The translations under genes and the position numbers were made by a program. From Anaeramoeba flamelloides (Eukaryota > Metamonada > Anaeramoebidae): a stretch of DNA of 64,000 bases. Shown piece after piece: positions 35,429 through 47,049 of this stretch. Below the pieces are notes generated by a model. That model saw only the letters and a list, made by a program, of their open reading frames with translations. It was not told where the DNA came from and searched no databases. Location: NCBI GenBank assembly GCA_027625915.1, contig JANTQA010000032.1:10168001-10232000 (forward strand). The letters run 5' to 3'. Each line of letters starts with the position of its first letter. Position 1 is the stretch's first letter.

Positions 35429-38400
35429 ATGAGTCAAAACACAAAACTAAATCACCAATTTCTCCAAGAACTTTTTCACAAGCCAAAATTTAAAGATTTA
35501 AAAAGAAAGTTCACAGATTTTGAATTATCATTAGTATTGCCAATAGGGAAATACATTCAAGGAATTTCACTAACCTTTGAATTAATAGCAAGCCATTTAA
35601 TTTTCATTAATCAACAAAAAACAATTTTTGTCACGAGTAATGGTGTTGTGGGCAAGATTAAAAAAATCGAAAAAAACAATCTTAGAAAAAGCTATTTCAT
35701 CTGTAAAAACGTAATTCCAGCTACTAGGCGCATAATGGAACTATTAAATCGAGGCAGATATGAACAATACCTTGACTCAACGCAAGATCAACGATTTAAA
35801 CAACAACAAAAGCAAAAACAAAAAAAAAATCTCAACAAAAATAAAAACAAAAAGAAAAACAAAAAGAAAAACAAAAAAAAGAACAAAGATCAAAATCCCA
35901 CCGAATTTGCATTTAGAAATAAGATTCTCAATATTGAAAGAAGGAATTTTGATCTGATTAAAAAAGAAATTAAGGTTTACAGTATAAAATTTCCTTTGTG
36001 CTATAAAGATTGTCCATGGCTGGCTTTCGTTGAAAAAAGAAAACGGCAGTGTCAAATGGAAAAAGAAAAGGAGAAATTAATGAAAAAAAACAAATCCAAA
36101 AACAAAAATAAAAATAATATTGGCTCTTTAACATGGCTTCAACAACAACCACAACTCTCAAAAGAGAGAAAAAACGAATTTCTGAAAACATTTGGGAAAT
36201 TGGATAAAGATCCACAGAATTTTGAATTCACGCAACAGTTTCTAATGTGCGAACAATTTTATGGGTTAAAAATCAAAATTTCCAAATTTGTGCAGTATTT
36301 TATCAGCGAATATTCTGACTCTGAAAATTGTGGTAAATTTGTCCAGGGATTTATCAAGCAACTTGTGAAGCAATACCTACAGCATCCTATTTATCAAGAG
36401 GTAATCAGAATGCCAAAATTTGAGTCAAAAATCTGGATTTATGACTTTTTTGAAAATTATATTCTAAATATCATTTATGATAAGGCCATTTTATTGTTAA
36501 AAAAGAGTTGGAAAACAGACAAAGAACACGATTTTATTCAATCCAGAAATAGACTTCGTTTTGTTGAATTGCGCCATTTAGAACAGGACCCTACATCCAT
36601 CGACCCTGAAGTCATTTCAAATGTTATGAAGATATTAACACAAATAAACCTAGTAAGGTCTCCTTTAGAAAAATTACAAATGATTTCGGCTTGCTCTCAT
36701 GAAATAAATAAAATGCTCTGTAAGAAGGGTGTAAAAGGTTTGTTTTTTTTTTTTTTTTGCTCTTATCTTTCATTTGTCTTGTTAAGGGGGAATATACATT
36801 TTACAAATTTTGAGTGCCACTGTTTCTGTGAAACTGAATTTTTCAAATCATTTCTTTAACTAAATATATTAATATTTTAAGAAAAAAAAGTGGTGTCTGA
36901 TATCTTGGTTATAATATATTTACATACCAATTAAAAGATGGAAATCAAAAAAAGGAATGAAAAAATTGATCAAGAAAAAATAAAAAAAAAATCATTTATT
37001 TCTTGATCCAGGTTTTATATTTTAAATATTTTTTATTGTAAAATAAATTGAACAGAATTTTTTTCAACTTTTCAAAAAATCTTTTTTAGATCAAAGTCAA
37101 ATTTCAACAATTTTATTCCATAAATCAGTTATATTCTGGTGTTTCCCTTTTAGAATGGGGACTTCTGATGATTTTTATATGATCTTTCTTATTTTTTTTT
37201 TTGAAAAAGCTGAATGAAAATTTTCTTCACATTATTTTTCAATTAACAGTTATTATTTCTTCTTTTCTTGGTTTTATTATAATTATTCAGGGAAAAAATT
37301 TTATTTTTAAAATTTTTGAAAAACAAATTAATTCCTATTTTTCAAGAATTTCCAAAATGAATTTTAATTCCAATCTTGATTTAAATTATCTAATTTAGAT
37401 TTGGTCAAGAAAATATGTATTTTTACCATTCTTGTTCTGAAATATAGATAAACTGGATGAATTTGTTTGTATTTTCAAAAAAATTAAGTCAATTATCCAA
37501 TCAAAACATAATATCAAATAGGGTTAAAATTACATCTTTAAAAGTAATATGTCAAAGTAAATTAATATAAATTCCAAAAATTTGTTCACAGTTTAAACAT
37601 TTGAAAGAATAACAATAACTCTCTTTATATTCAATTTAGAAATAATTCTGATTTTACCAAACTATTTCATTTTTTGTATTTTTTGTTTTGTTTTCATTTC
37701 ATTTTTTGCAGTTATATAATCTGTTTAGTTAGATCAGGACTTTTTTTCGATAGTTGATAGAAAGTTAGTGTTGAGTATTTTAAATTGAAAAATCACATAG
37801 AATTGGTGGATTGTATCTTATCATTTGATCGATCAACAATTGTTGTTGAAATTTCAACAAATTTATCAATATATTTTTTATTCCTCTCGTTTCATTATTT
37901 TGGACACCAAAATTTTTTTATTTTTGAGTTTTATTTTTTTTTCTTATATTTGGATGAATATGATACTTATAAAAATATTAATACTCGGATAACTTAAATG
38001 TGGTTTTATATTACGTTTGGAAAAATATAATAAATTGAGTTTTTTTTTTTTTTTTGCCTATTTTTGATTTTGGGTGTTTCTAAATTTTTGGAATCGGGTT
38101 TATATTATGAATTGAAAATATTTAGCTTGAAACATACAGATTTTAATAAAATAGTTTTTTTAAACTTATAAATTAAATCAAGAAAAAATGGAAAAATAAT
38201 CGTTTTTCCAGATTATAATTATTTTGATTATTTCTTTATCAAAGATCTTTGTTAGTATACTTAAATAATTTCGAGTAATAGTGGAATTTTTACTTTTTTA
38301 ATTTTGTGATTTTTGATGACTTTTTTAGTTACTTTTAAAAATCCTTAATTTTCAAAAATGGATTGGAAAAAGGAATTTTTGAAAATGGGTGTTTCCTCTT

Positions 38401-41400
38401 GATTTTTAATAACTGGTTATCAATTTTTTTTTTTTTTTTTCAAAATTGGGATTCTAAAGATGTTTTTATTAATGTAACTAAACTATTTTGGAGGAAAAGA
38501 GAAGAGAAAAAAAATAAATTGAAAATATTTTTTAATCACAAAAGTTTCAATTTTTTATTTTATTTAGTATATTCAAAACTATTTTTTCAAAATTTGAAAT
38601 TTTTCTAGCGAATAAAGATTAAAAAATAAAAAAAAACACAAATGTATTTTTTTTTTTAAAATTCAAATTTTTATTTTTATTTGTTAACTATAGTAACTTA
38701 ATTCCAATCATACAATAACTCACACTATCTGATTTAGAATTCAAAATTATTCAATATTTTTTTCTTTCTATGTAATATGAAAATATTACCCATAAAGAAA
38801 AATATATTGAATAATTTTTTAATCTTCATTCGAATAACAACAGTTATCTTTTTTTTTTTTTTTTGGATCTAGGCAAACAAAAATAATATGCTTCTACAAT
38901 TAAAAGTTAAATGACTTATATGGTAGACTCGGATCTTCATTAACTCGTAATCTCTATTTTTGATATTATTAAAAATTGAAAAGTTAATTTTTGTTAATTT
39001 TGATAACTTGTTAACTTGTTGTGTTGAGTCTATAATTATTCAAAATAGAAGAAACATGGGTTAAATAAAAATTGCAATCTTCGTCAAGATTGGTGATAAC
39101 TAGTTAACAAAAAAATTGGAAAAATTAAGTATTGGAAAAGTCTTAAAAAAATGCAACTCCTTCTTTTTGGGTATTTTTAAGACATTTTCTAAATAAAGAA
39201 AAAAATTAAGAGAATTTTGGATCAAAATCGAAAAACTATTGTAGCAAAGTAGTTTTAATAATTTTTTTTGATTTTATTAGTTAGCGTTGAAATTGTGAGA
39301 TTTTTTCTTTGTTTTTTAATTTAAAAAAAAAAATTAGAACGTTTCGTTGCTTTTCTTTCTTTTTTTTTTATTATTATTATTATTTTTTTTAAATATAGTC
39401 TTTGAGAACTAAACCAAGTCAAAAAATAACTCTTGAAATTTTGCCCTTCTCGTGAAAATAATCTTATTATAATTTTTTTAAGATGATATTTAAATATCAC
39501 CTTTCTAGAAATATAATAATCTTATTTTCTTACCTTCATACAATTAACTACATTTTTTTTTATTACTCAATTAATTATAGATTTTTTACTTGTAAATGTT
39601 CACATTGCAATATTAATATATAAAACAGATTCTAAAATTGACCCATCGAGAATATTAATTTTAAAAAAAAAATTCAAATCAATTCAAAGATTCAACTAAT
39701 AAAGATTTAAATTAAACCATTTAGAAATAGGTATGAATTAGAAATATTGATAGGATTTTTAAAATTCAAAATAATTAAGTTAAAAACAACGATTTTAGAT
39801 TCTTGTAAATTTTGGAAAAGCGCCGTTAGGTTTTTTTAATCTGAGAAATAAAAAGAAAAATTATGTTAATTGTATTTCAATTCTTTCAAATTAAAAAAAA
39901 AAACTAAAAGAATTTTTCTCGAATTTTCTATTTATTTGGAAAATCAATAGATTTTTGTTAGGTTTTCTTGAGTTTTCTATTTATTTGTGAAGTGTTATAG
40001 TTTTTGGGACTTGATTTCAAAAAAACAATTTGGATTTAATAAATATTTTGGAACAAGAATTGCTGTTTTAAATTTATTAAGAAAATTTAAAAAAATAACA
40101 AATAAAAATAAAAATACAGAATACTTTGTCGTTACTATAGACATACAAAAATGTTTTGACTCTATACAACACTCGTTAATATATCAATCTATTAAAAAAT
40201 TTATCAAAAATGAAACAATTAAAAATTGGCTCTTGAGATATTACAAAAAAGAAGGAATTGGAGTTTATCAAGGAGATCCCTTATCACCAATTCTCTTCGC
40301 ATTTATATCTCATTTCCTACTAGAAAAGTTAAAAACTTTAGCTGTTCATGTTCAAATGTATGTAGATGATCTTATTCTTATTATGAAAGGGCCATTAATC
40401 TCTCTAAAAATTAATTTAGAAAGGATTTTTGAAACAATAAAAAGATTCGGGATGAACCCACATAATATTAACTAAATATAAAAAAGAATTAAAAGATATT
40501 TTTTATCTTGGGATTTGGTTAGAAAAAAACACACATCTTGAATATAATTTCAAAAAAGTGGAAAAGTCCTTGGAAACACTTAATCGATTGTTTCAACAAA
40601 ATAAACTCAACAATGGAGTCAAAATAACTTCTTTCAAAGCTCTCATTTTAAGTCAACTTTATTATGGTCTTGAAATATTTGACTTGAAACAAAATGATTT
40701 TGAAAGAATTGATAGATTTATCAATAAATCAGTCACAAATTTCTTACAAATTAATATCCATTCACCTCGATTAATTTATAAAACTGAAGCAAAAATTGAT
40801 CTCTCTAGATTAAAAGTATACCGAAGAAAATATAAATTGATAGAAAAATTAGATTTCTTAAATTTAAAAAAATTAAAAAACAATACTAAATTTTCGAAAA
40901 TTGGAAAATGAAAATATTAATTGGCACACTAAGGGATTAAAATTATTAGATTTAGAATTAAAAGTTTTTCGATTAACCGAATTGGAAAATTCACCTAGTT
41001 GGAAAGTTCAACAATATCTAAAAATTATAAAACAACAAAATTGCAATTTCAAACAACAAAAATATTTAAAATGGAAAGCTTCAAAAAACAATTCTAAAAT
41101 TTCGAAATTTTACTAATTGTTTAAATAGGTACTCTTATGTAACAAGTAAAAATAAAAATAAAAATTGTGATTTATGTAAAGAAAAGTTAAATATTGATAT
41201 CATTGAAGATTTCGATCATTTTTTTATGGGACTGTCCGGCCTATAAAATAAATCGAAAAAATCTGGATATCTGAATTTTTTGAAAAAAATAAAAAAATTA
41301 ATAATATCGGAGATATTATTAATAAAAAGAATTCATCATATATATTATCATTAGTAAGTGATAATAAAATTTGTGATTCTTTAACAAAATTTCTAAAAAA

Positions 41401-42940
41401 AAGTTTAGAAATTAGGGCACACAGGAGAAAAGCAATTTTATCTCTTCAAAAATAAAAAAAAAAAAAAAAAGTGTTATAGTTTTTTTTTTGAAGGTTTCTA
41501 TTTTATTTGGAAAACCTCAAAAAAACCTAGAACACTTAACAAATAAATAGAAAAATCAAAAAAACCTAACAAAAAACTATTGATTTTCCAAATAAATAGA
41601 AAACTCAAAAAATACCTAACGAAAATCAATATTGAGATTTTCTAAATAAAACAGAAAACCTCAAAAAACCTAGAACACTTTACAGAATAAAATAGAAAAC
41701 TCTCAGGAAACCAATAGCAAAGAAAGGTAACGAGAAATCCCAACACATATCTCAACAATAAAAAATGGAAAAAAAAATTGATTTTTATTATACTGTGAAT
41801 AACCAAATACTGTTTGGTAATAAATATTTCTGATTTATATATTAAAACAAGTAATCTTTGAAAAATTTTCTCAAAGTCAATTTGGTAAAAAACAATATTA
41901 TTTAATTTGGGTTTTCATTTTTTATAAAAACGATTGATCAATCTTCAATAATAATAATAATAAATTATTGTGACCCAAAAATTTTCTTGTGTATATAATC
42001 CTTTATTCGAGAACTATTTTTACTTTGTAAAATAAATTATTATTAAATACACTATATAAAAACTATAGGAGCTGATGATTTTATCCCAACGTTTATTTAT
42101 ATTCTTATATATTCTGATATACCAAATTTGATTTTAAATGTCGAATATATTAATAATTTTCGAAGTAGTGAAAACCTCACAATGACAGAAAATGGATTTT
42201 ATTTTACAACCATTATAAGTGGAATAAAATATATAGAAAATATTAAAGAAACAAGCCTTACCATTGACCCGCTTACTTTTCATCAAAAGATAAATCAAAA
42301 AAATCATAACCATAAAAACTATGATATCAAAAAAAGAATTGAGATGGAAATACAAATTTATAAAAACAGTAAAGAAAAAGTTGAAAAAAAAATTAATAAC
42401 ATTAATATGAAAATAAAACGTCGAAATACAGTGCAAGTAAAACACAACAAAAACAACAAAAACACGAGTTTTGAAAATAATGGAAAGAACTCTAATATAA
42501 AAATAAAAAAAATAAATGATAACCAACCAAAACCAAATCCAAATCCAAATCCAATTAATAATAATATGCAAAAAAAAAATACAAAATCCAAAACTTTTCT
42601 ATTAGAAAAATTTGCTTCAGATGAACAATTCGATTTATTTGGAAAATTTGATGTAAAGAATGAAAAAAAAAAAAATATTTTTGAAAGTTCTCCAATAAAT
42701 AATCGGAAAAATGAAAATCTCTGGGATTCAAAAAATTCTGAATTAAATATCAAGCAAAAGTCCCAAGATCAATACCCTTTTCAAAATTTTAATACTAGCA
42801 ATAAGACAACAATGGATTTTGGGAAATTTAAGACAATTAATCCAAATTCGTTAAAACTTGATCAAATAAATGAAATGTTTAATATGTATCCAAATTTATT
42901 ATATTTATATTTTGAAAAGCTGAAAGATTTTGAAAATTAA
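35429..42940 (+). CDS. VPS9-domain Rab guanine-nucleotide exchange factor
   Basis: Exon 1 is 35429-36737, donor AAAAG|GTTTGT. Exon 2 is 42069-42940, acceptor AACTATAG. The phase-1 join (...KKGVK/G/ADDFIPTFIYILI) rebuilds an uninterrupted VPS9 domain, and the total length is an exact 726 codons. VPS9 spans about 345-500: SPLEKLQMISACSHEINKML in exon 1, then ADDFIP, YSDIPNLILNVEYINNF and NGFYFTTIISGIKYIEN in exon 2. ADDxxPxxIY carries the conserved Asp of the Rab5-activating surface, and IPN...YINNFRSS resembles the ANKRD27/Varp VPS9. The role from the family is GDP/GTP exchange on Rab5/Rab21-like GTPases on endosomes. The N terminus is unannotated apart from a Lys/Asn-rich linker near 120-155; the C-terminal tail (from about 520) is low-complexity with a PNPNPN tract. 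The 5.3-kb intron is packed with repeats and a LINE. Splicing is inferred, but the domain match is strong. Confidence 0.92.
37036..37242. mobile_element. MITE family G, copy 2 (in VPS9 intron)
   Basis: Ends TTGTAAAATAA and TTATTTTTCAA, inner arms ACTTTTCAAAAAATCTTTT against AAAAAGCTGAATGAAAATTT, middle CTTTTAGAATGGGGACTTCT. Same family and layout as the 217-bp element between the ankyrin and BTB exons. Confidence 0.75.
37560..38105 (-). repeat. Dispersed repeat family D, copy 4 (in VPS9 intron)
   Basis: Shares GTTTAAACATTTGAAAGAAT, GTATCTTATCATTTGATCGA and TTTTTGTATTTTTTGTTTTG with the 22.7-kb copy, and extends to the TTTTGGGTGTTTCTAAATTT landmark also seen at 18.6 kb. Non-coding. Confidence 0.7.
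38106..39796. other. Unassigned VPS9 intron sequence
   Basis: AT-rich with homopolymer runs. Small frames such as 38363-38608 carry no motif. No repeat copy recognised. Confidence 0.4.
39797..41720. repeat. Family H palindromic repeat, split by a LINE
   Basis: The left part (39797-40005) and right part (41471-41720) carry the same words as the 3.5-4.2-kb cluster: TTTATTTGTGAAGTGTT, CCTAGAACACTT, GAAAACCTCAAAAAACC, CCTAACGAAAATCAAT. Removing the LINE and one copy of its target duplication restores GTGAAGTGTTATAGTTTTTT, which matches GTGAAGTGTTCTAGGTTTTT at 3.7 kb. The repeat therefore predates the LINE insertion. Confidence 0.82.
40006..41470 (+). mobile_element. 5'-truncated, decayed LINE with poly-A tail and TSD
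   Basis: The reading frame at its left end encodes reverse-transcriptase core blocks of a non-LTR element: QFGFNKYFGTRIA, DIQKCFDSIQHSL (motif A), VYQGDPLSPILFAFISHFLL (motif B) and YVDDLILI (motif C, catalytic DD present). The coding thread continues in another frame (YLGIWLEKN, 40497 on), then again after about 40900 (NINWHTKGLKLLDLELKVF), and reaches a Cys/His segment (CDLCKEK...) and the closing KSLEIRAHRRKAILSLQK. At least three frame changes make it inactive. It ends in a poly-A tail (about 41452-41470). GTGTTATAGTTTTT occurs on both sides (39992-40005, 41471-41484), a 14-bp target-site duplication. It is inserted sense-wise in the VPS9 intron and inside a family H repeat. Confidence 0.93.
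41721..42068 (+). other. 3' end of the long VPS9 intron
   Basis: AT-rich DNA between the split H repeat and the acceptor AACTATAG at 42068. It holds no repeat copy I can name. Confidence 0.5.
42069..42940 (+). CDS. VPS9 gene, 3' exon
   Basis: Read alone this looks like an unremarkable 270-residue Lys/Asn-rich protein lacking an ATG at its true left edge. Starting at the acceptor (42069) the frame opens with ADDFIPTFIYILIYSDIPN, the second half of a VPS9 domain, in phase with the exon ending at 36737. The remainder is a low-complexity tail ending YFEKLKDFEN. Confidence 0.9.
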
Positions 42941-43256
42941 ATTGTTTATTTATGAATTCTTTCCAAATTTTATTAATGAATTGAAAAAATAAATATTTTC
43001 AAAATTAAAAATTCATTAAAACAATAAAAAAAACAAATAAATCTTTCTTTTTATCAAAATACATTCTATTTTTATCTGTATTTACTTGTATTTATGAATA
43101 TTTTTTTTTTTCAAATTATAAAAAAGAAAACTCGATATTTTTTGTTTTTTTTTTCGAATAATTAAATAAGAGAACATTTTTTTATTTATTTATTTTACTA
43201 AATGTCTTTGAGTTTGGGAGAGATAGTTTTTTTTAATATTTTTGTACTTATACGAG
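42941..43256. other. Spacer after the VPS9 gene
   Basis: Short AT-rich 3' flank; no feature recognised. Confidence 0.4.
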
Positions 43257-43812
43257 TAAAGGTTTACAATCACTAAAGTATGAAAAAAAGATTATATTGG
43301 TTAGGTATGAAGACTTATTTTATTATTATTCTTTACTGATCGATCTTCAAGTTTTTTTATGAATTTTAAGGTTTGTTAAAAAATGAAATTTACTTTTAAT
43401 TTTCCGCGAAGCTGAATTTTCTATGTATATTACTTGAATACATTAAAAGCCATTAAAAAACAATTACAAATTTTCATGTTGTCAATTGAAATATTCTTTG
43501 TCAATTTTGCTTAATTATCAACAAGAAAAAAAATAATTTTTTTTCAAAGTCACATATAAAACCAGGAGTCAAGAAAAAGTTAGATTGATCATTGATAAAT
43601 TAGAATTTATTATTACTTAAATTCCAACATATCATCATTAAAATCTTAAATTCAGATTCTGGAAAAATAAAAATAAGTATTTCATTTTATAACAAACTGT
43701 AAAAAACGTACACAGTTGAAAATCAATTAGTAAAGAATAATAATAAAATAAGTCTTTATACCCAAAACAATATAATCTTTTATTTATACTTTAGAGATTA
43801 TAAACCCTAAGA
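43257..43812. repeat. Foldback element, family E copy 2
   Basis: The left arm (AAAGGTTTACAATCACTAAA, AAAAGATTATATTGG, GACTTATTTTATTATTATTC) and right arm (GAATAATAATAAAATAAGTC, CAATATAATCTTTTATTTAT, AGAGATTATAAACCCT) are complementary over about 85 bp. Spacing and end sequence (GGTTTACAAT) match the 60.1-kb foldback element. Non-coding, about 555 bp. Confidence 0.75.
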
Positions 43813-46800
43813 GTAGATGAAAGACAATATTTAAAATATTTACGATAAATATGTACTTTTCCAAATCATAATTCTTTATCAAATAATTGTCTAAAGTATC
43901 CATTTTTTTTTGAAATTTTGAATTCCTTAATTTTTTTTTTGAATGATACCATTCTTTTTTCAAAGTGCTGTTTAATCTTGATTAATTGTCCAATAGTAAG
44001 TAAATCCTCTTAAATATATTTTTATGGTTAAAAAAATTCTTGTGTATCCTTATCTGATCATTGTTTTTTTTCTTGAAATTTTTCAGATCACATTTTCATT
44101 AGAAAAGGTAATTATTTTTTTTTTTCATTTTTTCAAAATATTTTTATGAATATCTTATGAATGCACATAACTGGCATTTGTAAAATAAGTATTATAACAT
44201 GTTTCCATTTTTCAATTACTTTTTATTTAATCAAATAACTAATAAAGAGTTTTTTACACGAAATTTATAAAAAATGTTACTCTTTTTTTAAAAACCTGAT
44301 AATCATTTTTCTTTTGTCAAAAAAAAAATGTTTAATGGAGTAGCAACACCATACCATCCACTAGAATTGAAATATTTGATAGTTTTTTTAAAAATTATAT
44401 AGGTGCCCTTAAGTTCTAGATTCTCCAAATTTTTTTTTTAAAAAAATGAAAACCTTTAATTTTTATTAAATCTCTACAATTAAAACTTGAGATAAATGAT
44501 ACTTAGAAATAAAAAAAAAAAACTAAATGTTGAGAAATTTATTTAATTTTTTATATGGAGATTATTTTTTCAATATATTGACTAAACCCTTTCACTTTGT
44601 ATTTTAATATTTTATTTTTATAATATTTAATAATTATTTAAATATGATTTTATCAAAAATATTCTCCAAATTCGAATAATTTTAGAGATCTCAAAAAAAA
44701 AAAAAAAAAAAAAATATTTCTTTTCAAAAATCTACTGTAGAAAAGAGAATTTTAGTTTTCATTGGTATTTATAATTTAAATTTATATTTAATTGCACCTT
44801 ATCTTCTAAAACAGTGATTCATTTTCTTTGCTATTATAATTTTAATATATTTAAACAAATTATGTGTGAACTAATTATTTTTTTTTTTTTTACCTTTCGT
44901 GTTGGGATTTTGTAATTTATTTATTATTAATACAATTTTAAAGCATGTTTAGTTAGTATATTTAAAAGATTATAGATAGTATTTCCTAGATAATTCTTTT
45001 GAATTCTCATAAATAATAATAAATCCTTATTTGAGTAGTTTTCCAATAGATTTATTTTACTGTTTTTTTACAATATTTATTCAAACTTCAAATTATAAAT
45101 TTTAAAAAATAAATCTAAATCAATAAAATCAAAAATAAACAATTTATATTACCTTCCCAATCTTTAACATTTGTTATTTTGTACATTTTAAAAAATCCTT
45201 GAATTCATAATAATTATTCTTTTCCATTGTAAAAGATTAATTTAGCATTTTTATTTCAATTTCTAATCAATTTTCATAAAATGTTTAATTATTTGGAATT
45301 GCGAGATTCTATTTTCTAAGAGTAAATTATAAATCATGATATTGTTCTTCATACCAGTGTTTAAAATTTCTTTCCAATTTCATACTTTATTACTTTTTGG
45401 ATAATTTTTACATATTTTAGTTTTAGAAAAAAATAATTTTATCAACCAAAGATCTTCAAAATAACAATCAATTTTTAAAAATGAATTAAAAAAGAAATTA
45501 AACTAGTGAATAGATCAAAAAGATAATTTTCCTAAGGTTTTAGAACTGATTAGTGGGTTGATTGAACATTTACATAGATACATACTTATCAATTAAGGAA
45601 TAATCCTTGAATCTCAACTTATTATCATCTTATATTTACTAAAAATACAAATACCTATGATAAAAGATACCATTAAAGGCATTCTATATTGTTAATTCTC
45701 TTAAGTTAATAGAATCACTTGACATAATTATTATTTTTAATAACCTCTTTTATGTTGATATTAAACATAAACTAAATTTCATAATAAATGGCCCACCTTA
45801 CATTTGAATAATGAATTACTTTTGTATGGTTTTGAAGTTTTTCCTCTCACAATGAAAAGTTTGCAAATAAATTATTTTTTCTCTTTTTTATTTTTTCAAC
45901 AGTGTTTTTTTAAAATGAAAAATGAAAATGAAAAATTGGAAAGAAGTAACAGACGAATTAATGAAAAATTTGGTTTCAAATATGAAAAAGAGATTAGATT
46001 TAGTTATTCAAATGGAAAGGGAATCTATAAATGGGTTTTTTTACCTTTTTAAATTTTCTATTTTTTATGTAATGCTTCTTTCAAAATAAATGGCCAAATT
46101 TTTTTTCAACAGTTTTTTTTTACTTTTTTTTCTTTTATTTTTAGACAAAAAATAAATATCTCTTGAGTATAGTATTGAATATTAAACAAGAAATTTTTAT
46201 ATTATAATAGATAACTTCAATAATTAAAAATATTTTTATTTAAAATTTGATTTTTAATGGGCCAATTATTATGAAAGATAGTTTATTTCAGAAAAAGTTT
46301 TCAAATAAAATAAAAGATCTGAAGTTTGTGTACAAAATATCACTCTTGTTTTTTAGATCAGCACAGATTACTGTTTTTAAAGTTTAGTGTAAATTCCAAT
46401 TAAAATAAGGGCTTTATACCAAAATCCCACACTTCAACTTTTTTATACATTTACCATTTGTTCTGGAAACTATATTGTTTATTTAGTTGTGGTATAGTTA
46501 ATTTTGATTGTTTAAGGTTCCCTTTTTTATAACAATTAATTAACTTTTTTCACAACTTTAAATAAAATCCCACAATTGTATGATGTGATAAGTTCAAAAG
46601 TTAAACCATTTAACATTACCAAAAGTAGATCAAACAAATCAACTTAACATTCTTTTATGGTATTTAATTAAATTTGCTAAAAAAACAAAAATAATAAATT
46701 GTTCTTCAACAAGTAATTTGTTTACTAATAAGTAACTAGACAATATACAACGAAAGTAAAAAAATAATGTTTTCAAAACTTCTTTTTAAAATATTAAAAA

Positions 46801-47049
46801 GTGAAAATTTTGACTTTATGGTGGATATTCTCTTAATAAGAAAATCTAGGATTAATTACTAGAGATAAAATAATACTTTAAAAAACAAATAACCACTTAC
46901 TTAAAACAGTAAGAAAAAAAAAATAATAAAATTTTTATTAAATAATAATAAACAAATGATAAATAAATATATCAATATATATATATTTTTTTAAAAAAAA
47001 AAATAATAAAAAAATCTAAAACAAATTGTCTTCTTTTGGTGTTCAATGT
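43813..47049. other. AT-rich intergenic DNA
   Basis: Over 3 kb with no coding exon I can defend. An 82-codon plus-strand frame at 45804-46052 contains a charged stretch (KMKNENEKLERSNRRINEKF) but matches no family known to me and has no gene context. The transcript ends of the convergent VPS9 and FEX genes fall here. Confidence 0.4.

Noticed and set aside
36882-36934. A mini-exon after the VPS9 exon 1 that continues in frame as EKKVVSDILVIIYLHTN
   Set aside because: It resembles the ADDxxPxxIY block and fits the phase, but stops at once and lacks the rest of the domain. The 42069 exon supplies a full, better match in the same phase.
45804-46052. 82-residue plus-strand frame with a charged middle
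   Set aside because: No recognisable domain and flanked by long T-runs; listed only as a possibility within the intergenic stretch.
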